Source: Spirilliplanes yamanashiensis (GTDB lineage Bacteria; Actinomycetota; Actinomycetes; Mycobacteriales; Micromonosporaceae). From it: a DNA stretch of 64,000 bases. A program made the translations under genes and the position numbers. The notes under the pieces are model-generated. The model saw only the letters and a program-made list of their open reading frames with translations. It searched no databases and was not told where the DNA came from. Within the stretch, counting starts at the first letter, position 1, and each line of letters begins with the position of its first letter. The stretch covers positions 62,001 to 126,000 of the forward strand of contig NZ_BOOY01000004.1 in the NCBI RefSeq assembly GCF_016863475.1, read 5' to 3'. Shown piece after piece: positions 53,323 to 61,915 of this stretch.

Positions 53323-53919
53323 ATGACAGCGGCGCTCGATCTGCCCGACCGGCAGGACTGGACCGTCGACGACCTGGCGAGCCTTCCGAAGGACCTTCGC
53401 TACGAGCTGGTCGACGGAAGGCTGATCTTGCCGTCCCCCACTGCCCTCCATCAGGACCTCGGCGTCGAGGTGCTGCTCGCTCTCCGGGCGAACTGCCCGC
53501 CCGACCTCATGCCCGTCCTCGACCTGTCGTTGCGGGTGAACCGGCGCAACGAGCCCCGGCCCGACGTCGTGGTGGTGCGCCCCGACCACGTCGACCGCAG
53601 CCCGCTGCCCGTCGAGGACGTCGTCCTCGCCGTCGAGGTCATCTCGCCCGACTCGATCTTCCGCGACATGTACGCCAAGGCGAAGGTGTACGCCGCGGCC
53701 GGCGTCCAGCGCTACTGGGTCATCGACCCCCTGCACGACGGCATCACCCTGACGGAGTTCGTGCCCGGTCCTGACGGCGGCTACGAGATCTCCGGGCACA
53801 CCGACGGCGTCTTCACCACCGAGGACCCGTACCCCGTGACCGTCGACCTGCCGGCGCTGACCGCGCGCCGCAGGGCCATGCTCGCCCGCGCCCGCGCGGA
53901 AGTCCCGCCGCGGTCGTAG
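53323..53919 (+). CDS. Uma2/DUF820-family putative endonuclease
   Basis: 198 residues. ALPKDLRYELVDGRLI-like opening (here SLPKDLRYELVDGRLILPSP), LRVNRRNEPRPDVVVVR, VVLAVEVISPDSIFRDMYAKAKVYAAAGVQRYWVID: the PD-(D/E)xK restriction-like fold with D-x-n-E-x-I. These proteins are numerous in actinobacteria and cyanobacteria and are presumed nucleases, though no target is known. A GAGGAGG site precedes the ATG. Its TAG stop forms part of the -10 of the next gene. Confidence 0.85.
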   Translation: MTAALDLPDRQDWTVDDLASLPKDLRYELVDGRLILPSPTALHQDLGVEVLLALRANCPPDLMPVLDLSLRVNRRNEPRPDVVVVRPDHVDRSPLPVEDVVLAVEVISPDSIFRDMYAKAKVYAAAGVQRYWVIDPLHDGITLTEFVPGPDGGYEISGHTDGVFTTEDPYPVTVDLPALTARRRAMLARARAEVPPRS

Positions 53920-53922
53920 CCT
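53917..53922 (+). promoter_or_regulatory. -10 box TAGCCT, overlapping a stop codon, for the GDSL gene
   Basis: TAGCCT begins with the TAG stop of the Uma2 gene and ends 6 bases before the ATG at 53929, indicating leaderless transcription of the GDSL gene. Confidence 0.45.
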
Positions 53923-53928
53923 CGACGC

Positions 53929-54741
53929 ATGGCGCGCCGGATCCTCGGCCTCGCGGTCATCGCGCTCAGCCTGCTGACGCTCGGCGCCGCGCCGGCCGGA
54001 CACCACCGCACGTACTACGTCGCCCTGGGCGACTCCCTCGCCGCGGGGTATCAGCCCGACCCGGCGGCCGGCCGGGACGAGGGCTACGTGCCCCGGGTGC
54101 ACCGGGCGCTGGGGCGGCACGTGGCGTTGCGCAGCTTCGCGTGCGACGGGGCGACGACGCAGTCGCTGCTGGCCGGGGGCGGCTGCGAGTACCCGGGCGG
54201 GGCGTCGCAGCTGGCGGCGGCGGAGGGGTTCCTGCGCCGGCACCCGGTGGCGCTGGTGACGATCGACGTCGGCGGCAACGACGTGAACCGGTGTGCCCGC
54301 GGCGGGGCGATCGACCAGGCGTGCGTGCTGACGGCGCTGGGCACCGCGGCGACGAACCTGGGCGAGATCGTGCGGCGGTTGCGGGCGGCGGCGCCGCGGG
54401 CGCGGATCGTGGGGATGACGTACTACGACCCGTATCTGGCGGCGTGGCTGGCCGGGCCGGCCGGGCAGGCGGTGGCGCGGCAGTCGGTGCAGCTGACGGT
54501 GCTGCTCAACGGCATGCTGACCGGGGTGTACCGGGCGGGTGACGTGCGGGTCGCCGACGTGGCGGGCGCGTTCGCCACCACCGACCTGACGACGGTGGCG
54601 CCGCTGCCGGGCGGGGGCGAGGGGCCGCTGGCGGTGGCGCGGATCTGCGCGTGGACGTGGATGTGCAGCCGGCAGGACATCCACGCGACGAGCGCCGGGT
54701 ACGCGGTGATCGCGGAGGCGTTCCTCGCCGCGGCCCGGTGA
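53929..54741 (+). CDS. Secreted SGNH/GDSL-family hydrolase
   Basis: 270 residues. Signal peptide ARRILGLAVIALSLLTLGAAPAG. Block I YYVALGDSLAAGYQ (nucleophile serine), block III TIDVGGNDVNRC, block V DIHATSAGY (Asp and His of the triad). Several cysteines (FACDGAT, GGGCEYPG, NRCARGG, ARICAWTWMCS) suggest disulphides typical of streptomycete extracellular esterases. Substrate lipid or ester unknown. Leaderless start proposed from TAGCCT. Confidence 0.88.
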   Translation: MARRILGLAVIALSLLTLGAAPAGHHRTYYVALGDSLAAGYQPDPAAGRDEGYVPRVHRALGRHVALRSFACDGATTQSLLAGGGCEYPGGASQLAAAEGFLRRHPVALVTIDVGGNDVNRCARGGAIDQACVLTALGTAATNLGEIVRRLRAAAPRARIVGMTYYDPYLAAWLAGPAGQAVARQSVQLTVLLNGMLTGVYRAGDVRVADVAGAFATTDLTTVAPLPGGGEGPLAVARICAWTWMCSRQDIHATSAGYAVIAEAFLAAAR

Positions 54742-54758
54742 TCGGGTAGGACTGACGC

Positions 54759-55835
54759 ATGGCGTTGCATGTGCGCGGGGTCGTCCTGCCCGACGACGAG
54801 GTCCGGGATCTGTGGCTGGTGGGCGACCGGGTGACGCTGACCCCGGTGCCGGGGGCGACGACGATCGCCGACGAGGGCTGGATCGTGCCGGGGCTGGTGG
54901 ACGCGCACTGCCACCTGGGCATCGCGTACGGGGCGCGGCCGATCGGGAGCCTGGACGAGGCGCGGGAGCTGGCCGCGCAGGACCGCGACGCCGGGGTGCT
55001 GACGATCCGCGACGCCGGCTCGCCGTACCCGTACCCGGAGCTGGACGACGACCCCGACGTGCCGCGACTGGTCCGCGCGGGCCGGCACGTGGCGCCGCCG
55101 AAGCGGTACCTGCGCGACATCGGCGTGGAGGTGGAGGCCGCCGAGGTGGAGCGGGCGGTGCGGGAGCAGGCGGCGGCCGGGTCGGGCTGGGTGAAGCTGG
55201 TGGGGGACTGGATCGACCGCGGGGTGGGCGACCTGGCGCCGTCGTGGGACGCGGCGACGATGACCGCGGCGGTGGCGGCGGCGCACGCGGCGGGGGCGCG
55301 GGCGGCGGTGCACACGTTCTCGGAGGAGGCGGTGGCCGTGATGGTGCGCGCGGGCGTCGACTCGGTGGAGCACGGCACGGGCCTGTCGGCCGACCTGATC
55401 GACGAGATGGCGCGCCGCGGCACGGCGCTGGTGCCCACGATGATCAACATCCGGACGTTCGGCGACATCGCCGCCAAGGCCCGGGACAGGTTCCCCGGGT
55501 ACGCCGACCACATGATCGCCCTGCGCGACCGCAACGCCGCGGTGGTGCGCTCGGCGCACGAGGCCGGCGTGCCCGTGTACGTGGGCACCGACGCGGGCGG
55601 CGGCATCCGGCACGGCCTGGCCGCCGAGGAGATGCTGCTGCTGCACGCCGCCGGCATCCCGGCCGCCGACGTGCTGGCGGCGGCGTCCTGGCGGGCCCGG
55701 CAGTGGCTGGGCTTCCCCGGCCTGGTCGAGGGCGGGCTCGCCGACCTGGTGGTCTACCCGGCGGACCCGCGCGCCGACCTGGCCGTCGTGCGGGCCCCCC
55801 GGCGCATCGTGCTGAAGGGCCGCGTCGTGCGCTAG
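54759..55835 (+). CDS. Metal-dependent amidohydrolase
   Basis: 358 residues. WIVPGLVDAHCHLGIA (HxH metal motif), WVKLVGDW (bridging lysine position), AVHTFSEEAV, SVEHGTGLS and VGTDAGGGIRHGLAAEEML (final metal-binding Asp), then ASWRARQWLGFPGLVEGGLADLVVY. It belongs to the imidazolonepropionase/prolidase-like branch of amidohydrolases. Substrate unknown. It converges on the next gene; the four bases CTAG at 55832-55835 contain both stop codons. Confidence 0.88.
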   Translation: MALHVRGVVLPDDEVRDLWLVGDRVTLTPVPGATTIADEGWIVPGLVDAHCHLGIAYGARPIGSLDEARELAAQDRDAGVLTIRDAGSPYPYPELDDDPDVPRLVRAGRHVAPPKRYLRDIGVEVEAAEVERAVREQAAAGSGWVKLVGDWIDRGVGDLAPSWDAATMTAAVAAAHAAGARAAVHTFSEEAVAVMVRAGVDSVEHGTGLSADLIDEMARRGTALVPTMINIRTFGDIAAKARDRFPGYADHMIALRDRNAAVVRSAHEAGVPVYVGTDAGGGIRHGLAAEEMLLLHAAGIPAADVLAAASWRARQWLGFPGLVEGGLADLVVYPADPRADLAVVRAPRRIVLKGRVVR

Positions 55836-56380
55836 CCCGCCGTCAGCTCGTACGTGACGTCCACCAGGAAGTCGCGGCCCGCCCGGCCGCGCAGCCGCAC
55901 CTCATGCCCGCCCGGGGCGAGCGGCTCGGCGCGCGCCCACAGCCCCCACACCCGCATCGCCACCGGCTTGCGGGTGCCGGTCACGCCGTTGCGCAGGGCG
56001 CCCGCCACCTCGAACGGCTCGGCGGTGAACACCTCTTCGGCCGCCAGGAACCGGCCGTCGACGGTGGCGTCGCCGGACGCCCCGTACATCTCGGGGTTGC
56101 CGGCCGCCGGGGGCGCCCACCGGTTGACCAGCGGGAAGAACAGCGGCACCCCGGCCGGGACGGTGCAGCGCCGGGTCACCGTCTCGCCGTACGTGCCCGC
56201 CAGGAAGAACACGTCGCCGGGCTGGTTGCGGTGCGCGTCGGCGCCGGTGGCGTCCGCGATGGGGTTGCTCGCCGGGCCGGCGGCGGCCGCCCAGCGCACC
56301 CAGCGGGCCGCGAGCCCCGGCAGGCTGTCGCCCGGCCACGGCAGCGGCGCCGCCTCGCGGGTCCTTCGAAAGATCGACAT
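55832..56380 (-). CDS. Conserved protein of unknown function
   Basis: 182 residues from the ATG at 56378-56380. Notable segments: LAARWVRWAAAAGPASNPIAD, HRNQPGDVFFLAGTYGETVTRRCTVPAGVPLFFPLVNRW and VMRVWGLWARAE-like strands near the end. The pattern NxxxDVFFLAG...CxVPAGxxLFFPLVN is conserved in many bacterial hypothetical proteins but I know no function. No signal peptide. The longer in-frame start upstream overlaps proS antisense and is not used. Confidence 0.7.
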   Translation of the reverse strand: MSIFRRTREAAPLPWPGDSLPGLAARWVRWAAAAGPASNPIADATGADAHRNQPGDVFFLAGTYGETVTRRCTVPAGVPLFFPLVNRWAPPAAGNPEMYGASGDATVDGRFLAAEEVFTAEPFEVAGALRNGVTGTRKPVAMRVWGLWARAEPLAPGGHEVRLRGRAGRDFLVDVTYELTAG

Positions 56381-56436
56381 GCGCGAGGATCGTAGTGACG
56401 GCGGACCGCGGCCGCTGCCCCGTGAACCGCACGCCC

Positions 56437-56442
56437 TAGGAT
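56437..56442 (+). promoter_or_regulatory. -10 box TAGGAT, probable leaderless promoter of proS
   Basis: TAGGAT sits 8 bases before the ATG at 56451. No ribosome site in between. Confidence 0.45.
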
Positions 56443-56450
56443 GTCCGGTC

Positions 56451-57857
56451 ATGGCTCGTGTGCTCACTCCCCGTGCGGAGGACTTCCCCCGCTGGTACCA
56501 GGACCTGATCGCCAAGGCGCAGCTGGCCGACAACGGCCCCGTGCGCGGCACGATGGTCATCCGGCCGGCGGGCTACTCCATCTGGGAGCGGATGCAGGCC
56601 GAGATGGACGCCCGCATCAAGGTCGCCGGCGCGGAGAACGCGTACTTCCCGCTGTTCATCCCCGAGTCGTACCTCAAGCGCGAGGCCGAGCACGTCGAGG
56701 GCTTCTCGCCGGAGCTGGCCGTCGTCACCCACGCCGGCGGCAAGCAGCTCGCCGAGCCGGTCGTCGTGCGCCCCACCAGCGAGACCGTCATCGGCGAGTT
56801 CATGGCGAAGTGGGTCGACTCGTACCGCGACCTGCCGCTGCTGCTCAACCAGTGGGCCAACGTGGTCCGCTGGGAGCTGCGGCCGCGCACCTTCCTGCGC
56901 ACGAGTGAATTCCTCTGGCAGGAGGGCCACACCGCGCACGCCGACGAGGCCGACGCCCGCGCCTACGCGCGGCGCATCCTGCACGAGGTGTACGAGGACT
57001 TCATGGTCGGCGTCCTCGGCATCCCCGTCGTGGTGGGCCGCAAGACTGGCCGCGAGCGGTTCGCCGGCGCCACCAACACCATGACCCTCGAGGGCATGAT
57101 GGGCGACGGCAAGGCCCTGCAGATGGGCACCTCGCACGAGCTGGGGCAGAACTTCGCCAAGGCGTTCGACATCTCGTTCAGCGGCCGCGGCGGCGGCAAG
57201 GAGCTGGCCTGGACGACCTCCTGGGGCACGTCCACCCGCATGCTCGGCGGCCTGATCATGGCGCACGGCGACGACAACGGCCTGCGCGTGCCGCCGAAGC
57301 TCGCCCCGATCCAGGCGTACCTCATGGTGGTGAAGGCCGGCGAGGGCGTGGCCGAGGCCGCGGCGTCGCTGCGCGACGGCCTGCGCGACGCCGGCGTCCG
57401 GGTCGGCCTCGACGACCGGGTCGACACCCCGTTCGGCCGCCGGGCCGTCGACGCCGAGCTCAAGGGCTATCCGGTACGGGTGGAGCTGGGCCCCCGCGAC
57501 CTCGCGGCGGGCAATGCCGTCATCGTGCGCCGGGTGACGTCCGCCAAGACCGTGGTGCCGCTCGCCAATGTCGTCGCCGAGGTCACCGCCGCCCTGGAGG
57601 CCGACCAGAAGGCCCTGCACGACGAGGCCCTGGCGTTCCGGGAGTCCCGCACCGTCGAGGTGTCGTCGCTGGCCGACGCCATCGAGGCCGCGCAGACCGG
57701 CTGGGCCCGGGTGCCGTGGTCGGCGGTCGGGCCGCAGGGCGAGACCGAGGCGAACGGCAAGGCCGTCACGGTCCGCTGCCTGGTGCGCCCGGACGGCTCC
57801 GTGCCCGACTCGGAGGACGAGCCCGGGCTGGTCGCCATCCTGGCGCGCTCGTACTGA
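56451..57857 (+). CDS. proS: Prolyl-tRNA synthetase, short (archaeal/eukaryal-like) type
   Basis: 468 residues. Class II synthetase motifs: motif 2 VVRWELRPRTFLRTSEFLWQEGHTAHA, preceded by VVRPTSETVIGEFMAKW, and motif 3 GTSTRMLGGLIMAHGD. The C-terminal anticodon-binding domain starts near 290 (APIQAYLMVVKAGEG). No bacterial editing (INS) insertion is present, so this is the compact ProS type 3 found in many actinobacteria. It charges tRNA-Pro. The gene is followed, two bases later, by DUF402. Confidence 0.96.
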   Translation: MARVLTPRAEDFPRWYQDLIAKAQLADNGPVRGTMVIRPAGYSIWERMQAEMDARIKVAGAENAYFPLFIPESYLKREAEHVEGFSPELAVVTHAGGKQLAEPVVVRPTSETVIGEFMAKWVDSYRDLPLLLNQWANVVRWELRPRTFLRTSEFLWQEGHTAHADEADARAYARRILHEVYEDFMVGVLGIPVVVGRKTGRERFAGATNTMTLEGMMGDGKALQMGTSHELGQNFAKAFDISFSGRGGGKELAWTTSWGTSTRMLGGLIMAHGDDNGLRVPPKLAPIQAYLMVVKAGEGVAEAAASLRDGLRDAGVRVGLDDRVDTPFGRRAVDAELKGYPVRVELGPRDLAAGNAVIVRRVTSAKTVVPLANVVAEVTAALEADQKALHDEALAFRESRTVEVSSLADAIEAAQTGWARVPWSAVGPQGETEANGKAVTVRCLVRPDGSVPDSEDEPGLVAILARSY

Positions 57858-57859
57858 GG

Positions 57860-58510
57860 ATGACCCCGCTGGAGCCCGGCCGCGTCGTCCTGCACCGCAA
57901 CGTGCGGCGCGGCCGGCTCGGCTGGGTCCGCCCGGCCACCGTCGTGTCCGACGACGAGCGCGGGCTGCTGCTCTGGCTGGCCCGCGGCACCGTCGTCGCC
58001 AACGAGGTGACGGCCGACGGCCAGGGCATGCGCTCGATGACCTTCGCGCAGTGGCTCACCCACTCCTACCGGCTGCAGGTCGGCCGGTGGCAGGGTCCGG
58101 GCGTGCTGAAGCTGCTGCGCCCGGACGCCGCCCACTCGGTCTGGTGGTTCCGCGACGACGCCGGCGCCTTCACCTCCTGGTACGTCAACCTGGAGGATCC
58201 GGGCGTGCGCTGGGCCGACGGCGACCTTGCCGGCGTCGACGTCGTCGACCAGGACCTCGACATCGTGGTGCGCCCCGACCGGTCCTGGGAGTGGAAGGAC
58301 GAGGGCGAGTTCGCCGAGCGGCTCGCGTTCCCGGACGACTACTGGGTGACCGACGAGCGGGCCGTGCGCGACGAGGGCCGGCGGGTGGTCACGGAGATCG
58401 AGTCGGGCGCGTTCCCGTTCGACGGCACCTGGGTCGACTTCGCCCCGGACCCCGCCTGGCCCGTCCCCGACGCTCTCCCGGACGGCTGGGACCGGCCCGC
58501 CGCCCGCTGA
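57860..58510 (+). CDS. DUF402 family protein
   Basis: 216 residues from the ATG at 57860. The DUF402 core is visible: WWFRDDAGAFTSWYVNLEDPGVRW, VDVVDQDLDIVVRPDRSWEWKDEGEFAERL, a set of acidic residues that bind metal in related nucleoside-diphosphatase/UTP-phosphohydrolase structures. A beta domain precedes it. Two bases separate it from proS, suggesting one transcript. Activity not proven here. Confidence 0.85.
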   Translation: MTPLEPGRVVLHRNVRRGRLGWVRPATVVSDDERGLLLWLARGTVVANEVTADGQGMRSMTFAQWLTHSYRLQVGRWQGPGVLKLLRPDAAHSVWWFRDDAGAFTSWYVNLEDPGVRWADGDLAGVDVVDQDLDIVVRPDRSWEWKDEGEFAERLAFPDDYWVTDERAVRDEGRRVVTEIESGAFPFDGTWVDFAPDPAWPVPDALPDGWDRPAAR

Positions 58511-58544
58511 TCCCCGGGGTGACTGAGCCACCGCCGGGGGCGTC

Positions 58545-58712
58545 TGGCAGAATGGACCGCTGGTATCCGGCACGTGTCGTGCGCCCTCTAACCTCGGCAC
58601 GTCGCCTGTCCACCGAGACTTCGGTGCCCACAATCCCCACGTGGGTGCCGACCTGCTCACCCGCGCGCCGCCCGTCTCGGGCGACGTCAACCGCTACAGG
58701 AGCGAACAGACA
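58545..58712 (+). promoter_or_regulatory. rpsP promoter element and leader
   Basis: TGGCAGAAT (58545-58553) recurs almost unchanged ahead of rplS (TGGCAGAGT, 61219-61227), suggesting a shared promoter element. The roughly 160-base leader contains a GCACG/CGTGC stem near 58570 and the palindrome CCCACGTGGG (58637-58646). A leader-mediated control of ribosomal-protein synthesis is possible but not shown. Confidence 0.4.
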
Positions 58713-59273
58713 GTGGCCGTCAAGATCCGGCTTCTGCGGATGGGCAAGATCCGCAACCCGCAGTACCGCATCGTCGTCGCCGACTCGCGCGTCAAGCGCG
58801 ACGGCCGGGCGATCGAGTACATCGGCATCTACCACCCCAAGGAGCACCCCTCGGTCATCGAGGTGAAGTCCGACCGGGTGCAGCACTGGCTCTCCGTCGG
58901 CGCTCAGCCGTCCGAGCCCGTCCAGCGCCTGCTGGAGAAGACCGGCGACTGGCAGAAGTTCAAGGGTCTGCCGGCCCCGCCGCCGCTGCTCGTGTCCGAG
59001 GCGCGGCGCAGCCAGCAGGAGATCTACGAGGCCGAGGCCAAGGCCGCCGCCGGCATCGAGAGCGCCACCGAGCGTCCCGCCAAGAAGGCCGACAAGGCCG
59101 ACAAGGCGCAGGACGTCAAGAAGGCGCCGAAGGTGACCGACGGCCCCGCGGAGACCCGCGAGGAGTCGGCGCTGAAGGCCGACGACCCGGCCGGCGCCGA
59201 CGCGCGCACCGAGGACGTCAAGGCGTCCGCGACCGAGGGCACGGCGGATGCCGGCGCCGGCGACGCGAACTGA
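58713..59273 (+). CDS. rpsP: 30S ribosomal protein S16 with long acidic/alanine tail
   Basis: 186 residues from GTG 58713, with CAGGAG upstream. S16 core (1-85): [67 protein letters not shown]. The remaining 100 residues are Ala/Lys/Glu/Asp-rich ([19 protein letters not shown] and similar), an extension common in actinobacteria and probably disordered. The KH-protein gene starts inside its last 26 bases. Confidence 0.96.
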   Translation: MAVKIRLLRMGKIRNPQYRIVVADSRVKRDGRAIEYIGIYHPKEHPSVIEVKSDRVQHWLSVGAQPSEPVQRLLEKTGDWQKFKGLPAPPPLLVSEARRSQQEIYEAEAKAAAGIESATERPAKKADKADKAQDVKKAPKVTDGPAETREESALKADDPAGADARTEDVKASATEGTADAGAGDAN

Positions 59274-59508
59274 CGGGGCGCTCCGGCCCGCGCTGGAGCA
59301 CCTCGTCAAGGGCATCGTCGACAACCCGGACGACGTCCGGGTCCGCCTGGTCGACTCGCGCCGCGGCAAGCGGCTCGAGGTCCGGGTGCACCCGGAGGAC
59401 CTGGGCACGGTCATCGGACGCGGCGGCCGCACGGCCAAGGCGCTCCGTCAGGTCATCGGGTCGATCGGTGGGCGCGGCATCCGCGTCGACATCGTCGACG
59501 CGTACTGA
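59248..59508 (+). CDS. khpA: KH-domain RNA-binding protein KhpA
   Basis: 86 residues from the ATG at 59248 inside the rpsP end. KhpA core: [56 protein letters not shown], with the GxxG loop GRGG. It binds RNA with KhpB in firmicutes. Typical KhpA proteins start closer to ALEHLV, so the first ten residues may be untranslated, but no nearer start codon is seen. Position between rpsP and rimM is conserved. Confidence 0.93.
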   Translation: MPAPATRTDGALRPALEHLVKGIVDNPDDVRVRLVDSRRGKRLEVRVHPEDLGTVIGRGGRTAKALRQVIGSIGGRGIRVDIVDAY

Positions 59509-59529
59509 GCCCTGAGCACCGAGCAGTCG

Positions 59530-60075
59530 ATGCAGCTCATCGTCGGTCACATCGGCAAGGCCCACGGCATCCGCGGTGAGGTCATCGTCCATGTCCGCAC
59601 CGACGAGCCCGAGGCACGCTTCTTCCCCGGGGCGGTGTTCACCACCGAGGTGAGCAACGCTCCGGGGACGCCTCCGCCCGGCGCCTACCGGGTGCCCGAG
59701 AAGCTGACCCTGGAGTCCCTGCGCTGGCACCAGGGCGCGATCATCGCCGTGTTCGACGGCATCCACGACCGCAACGTCGCCGAGGCGCTGCGCTCCACGC
59801 TGCTGACGGTGGACAGCGCCGACGTGGCGCCCCCGGAGGACCCGGACGAGTACCTCGACCACCAGCTCGTCGGGCTGCGCGTCGAGACCGTCGACGGCGA
59901 GACGCTCGGCGAGGTCGCCCGCATCGACCACGCCCCGTCCTCCGACCTCATCGTGCTGCGCAGGACCGGCGGCGGCACCGCGCTCATCCCGTTCGTCAAG
60001 GTCATGGTGCCCACCGTCGACCTCGACGGCGGCCGCGTGATCGTCGACCTCCCCGAGGGCCTGCTCGATCTCTGA
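59530..60075 (+). CDS. rimM: 16S rRNA processing protein RimM
   Basis: 181 residues from the ATG at 59530. RimM N-domain [35 protein letters not shown]-barrel C-domain [38 protein letters not shown], and ending [31 protein letters not shown]. It binds S19 and aids 30S maturation. Its TGA stop overlaps the trmD ATG by one base (TGATG). Confidence 0.96.
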   Translation: MQLIVGHIGKAHGIRGEVIVHVRTDEPEARFFPGAVFTTEVSNAPGTPPPGAYRVPEKLTLESLRWHQGAIIAVFDGIHDRNVAEALRSTLLTVDSADVAPPEDPDEYLDHQLVGLRVETVDGETLGEVARIDHAPSSDLIVLRRTGGGTALIPFVKVMVPTVDLDGGRVIVDLPEGLLDL

Positions 60076-60989
60076 TGCGCGTCGACGTCGTCACGATCTT
60101 CCCCGAGTACCTGGCCCCGCTCGACCTGTCCCTCGTCGGCAAGGCCCGCGCCGCCGGCACCCTCGACCTGGCCGTGCACGACCTGCGAACGTGGACCTCC
60201 GACGTGCACCGCACCGTCGACGACTCCCCGTACGGCGGCGGCCCCGGCATGGTCATGCGCCCCGAACCCTGGGGCCAGGCCCTCGACGCGCTCGCCGGCC
60301 CGCACACCCGCCTGGTCGTGCCGTCGCCGGTCGGCGCCCCCTTCACCCAGGCCACCGCCCACGCCTTGGCCGCCGAACAGCACCTGATCTTCGCCTGCGG
60401 CCGCTACGAGGGCATCGACCAGCGCGTCCTCGACCACGCCGCCACCCGCATGCCGGTCAGCGAGATCTCCCTCGGCGACTACGTCCTGTTCGGCGGCGAG
60501 GTCGCCGTCCTGGTCATCCTGGAGGCGGTCACCCGACTGCTCCCCGGCGTCCTCGGCAACGCCGACAGCCTCGCCGAGGAGTCCCACGGGCCCGCCGGCC
60601 TTCTTGAAGCCCCCGTCTATACCAAGCCCGCGCAGTGGCGCGACCTGTCCGTGCCGGACGTGCTGCGGTCCGGCGACCACGGGCGCATCGCCCGGTGGCG
60701 GCGGGACGAGGCGCTGCTGCGCACGGCCCGGCGGCGGCCGGATCTGCTCGCGGCGCTGCCGCCGGAGGCCTTCGACAAGCGGGACCGGGCGACGTTGGCG
60801 GGGGCGGGGTTGGTGCCCGGTTCCGTGCCTGCGGCGGCGGCTGGGTCCGCGCCTGCGGCGGCGGCTGGGTCCGCGGCCTTGCCGGCGGCCGCGGGGTCGC
60901 CCTCGCCTGACGCCATCTCCTCGGGTCCGTCGGCTGCATCGTCCGGGCCTTCGGTTCCGTCCGCGCCTGAGTCCGAGTCCGCGCCGTAG
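60075..60989 (+). CDS. trmD: tRNA (guanine37-N1)-methyltransferase, with C-terminal low-complexity tail
   Basis: 304 residues; typical TrmD is 230-275. [55 protein letters not shown] (knot, SAM site) and [22 protein letters not shown] are all present. From about residue 245 the protein becomes an Ala/Pro/Ser-rich tail ([16 protein letters not shown]), partly encoded by a 24-base direct repeat (60825-60872). It methylates G37 of tRNAs to prevent frameshifting. Overlaps rimM by one base. Confidence 0.95.
   Translation: MRVDVVTIFPEYLAPLDLSLVGKARAAGTLDLAVHDLRTWTSDVHRTVDDSPYGGGPGMVMRPEPWGQALDALAGPHTRLVVPSPVGAPFTQATAHALAAEQHLIFACGRYEGIDQRVLDHAATRMPVSEISLGDYVLFGGEVAVLVILEAVTRLLPGVLGNADSLAEESHGPAGLLEAPVYTKPAQWRDLSVPDVLRSGDHGRIARWRRDEALLRTARRRPDLLAALPPEAFDKRDRATLAGAGLVPGSVPAAAAGSAPAAAAGSAALPAAAGSPSPDAISSGPSAASSGPSVPSAPESESAP
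60825..60872 (+). repeat. Two copies of a 24-base repeat inside the trmD tail
   Basis: Units 60825-60848 and 60849-60872 differ at one base and encode repeated PAAAAGSA. The unit shares its CCTGCGGC core with the tandem repeat just downstream of the gene. Confidence 0.8.
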
Positions 60990-61020
60990 CCGCGGCTTCG
61001 CCTCTCACCGCGGTGCCGCC

Positions 61021-61150
61021 CGCGCCTGCGGCTGCGGTCCTGCCCGCGCCTGCGGCTGCGGTCCTGCCCGCGCCTGCGGCTGCGGTCCTGCCCGCGCCTG
61101 CGGCCGTAGTCCTGCCCACGCTGCGGCCGTAGTCCTGCCCACGCTGCGGC
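61021..61150 (+). repeat. 24-base tandem repeat between trmD and rplS
   Basis: A partial unit (61021-61040), two identical 24-base units (61041-61064, 61065-61088), a variant (61089-61112) and two 23-base derivatives (61113-61135, 61136 on). Non-coding. Possibly expanded by slippage and related to the repeat in the trmD tail. Confidence 0.85.
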
Positions 61151-61308
61151 CGGGTCTTTGCCCGAGTCGTCGGCGGGTGCCGGATCCGGGGAGTGATTTC
61201 TCGCCCGCCCGGCGGGTGTGGCAGAGTAGTGAGGTTGCCGTAGTCGGCCGCGCCGCGGCTGCCTGCGAGGTTCACCGGCCCAGGCCGGGGTTCAGAATCA
61301 CCCATCCC

Positions 61309-61329
61309 GCGCACCGAGTGACGGTGCGC
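61309..61329 (+). promoter_or_regulatory. Hairpin in the rplS leader
   Basis: GCGCACC (61309-61315), loop GAGTGAC, GGTGCGC (61323-61329), ending 22 bases before the rplS ATG. It could expose or mask the translation start. Low certainty as to function. Confidence 0.45.
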
Positions 61330-61351
61330 CGTGTACGACGAGGATGCAGCG

Positions 61352-61711
61352 ATGAACACGCTGGACGCACTCGACGCCCAGTCGCAGCGCACCGACCTGC
61401 CCGTCTTCCGCCCCGGTGACACCGTCAAGGTGCACGCGCGGGTCGTCGAGGGCAACCGTTCCCGGGTCCAGATCTTCCAGGGCGTGGTGATCAAGCGGCA
61501 GGGCGACGGCCTCCGCGAGACCTTCACCGTCCGCAAGGAGAGCTCGGGTGTCGGCGTCGAGCGCACCTACCCGATCAACAGCCCGGCCATCGACCGCGTC
61601 GAGGTCGTCGTCCGCGGCCACGTGCGCCGCGCGAAGCTGTACTACCTGCGTGAGCTCCGTGGCAAGAAGGCCAAGATCAAGGAGCGCCGCGAGAAGCAGA
61701 CCGCCAACTGA
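61352..61711 (+). CDS. rplS: 50S ribosomal protein L19
   Basis: 119 residues from the ATG at 61352 (an in-frame GTG 21 bases upstream would add seven non-conserved residues). L19 motifs: [82 protein letters not shown]. It sits at the 30S/50S interface. The GAGGATG stretch at 61340-61346 is the likely ribosome site. Confidence 0.96.
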   Translation: MNTLDALDAQSQRTDLPVFRPGDTVKVHARVVEGNRSRVQIFQGVVIKRQGDGLRETFTVRKESSGVGVERTYPINSPAIDRVEVVVRGHVRRAKLYYLRELRGKKAKIKERREKQTAN

Positions 61712-61915
61712 TGATCGGCAAGATCGCGGCCTGACGATGTCCGGTTCGCCGATCTAAGCTGGGCACCAGTGAGGGATGCCGAACTCAGCCGGCTCGGATC
61801 TGCACCGCACCGGCGGTAACACCCGCACTACCGCTCGAGGGGTTGAGATGCCGCTCGGGCGGTAGTGCCGTATGTGGGGCCTGGCAAGGCGGGACGGCGG
61901 CAGGAGATGCTGGAC

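Larger units (their letters stand above)
60990..61351 (+). other. trmD-rplS spacer, 362 bases, with tandem repeats and rplS leader
   Basis: No gene is seen. It contains a 24-base tandem repeat (61021-61150), then the rplS promoter candidate TGGCAGAGT (61219-61227) and a leader of about 125 bases with a CCGGCC/GGCCGG stem (61274-61287) and the hairpin at 61309-61329. Confidence 0.7.

Noticed and set aside
61021-61150. CRISPR-like array
   Set aside because: Units are contiguous 24-mers without spacers, so this is a simple tandem repeat.
61331-61351. Earlier GTG start for rplS
   Set aside because: It would add seven residues (YDEDAA) not found in L19 and would place the start inside the hairpin-adjacent ribosome-site region.
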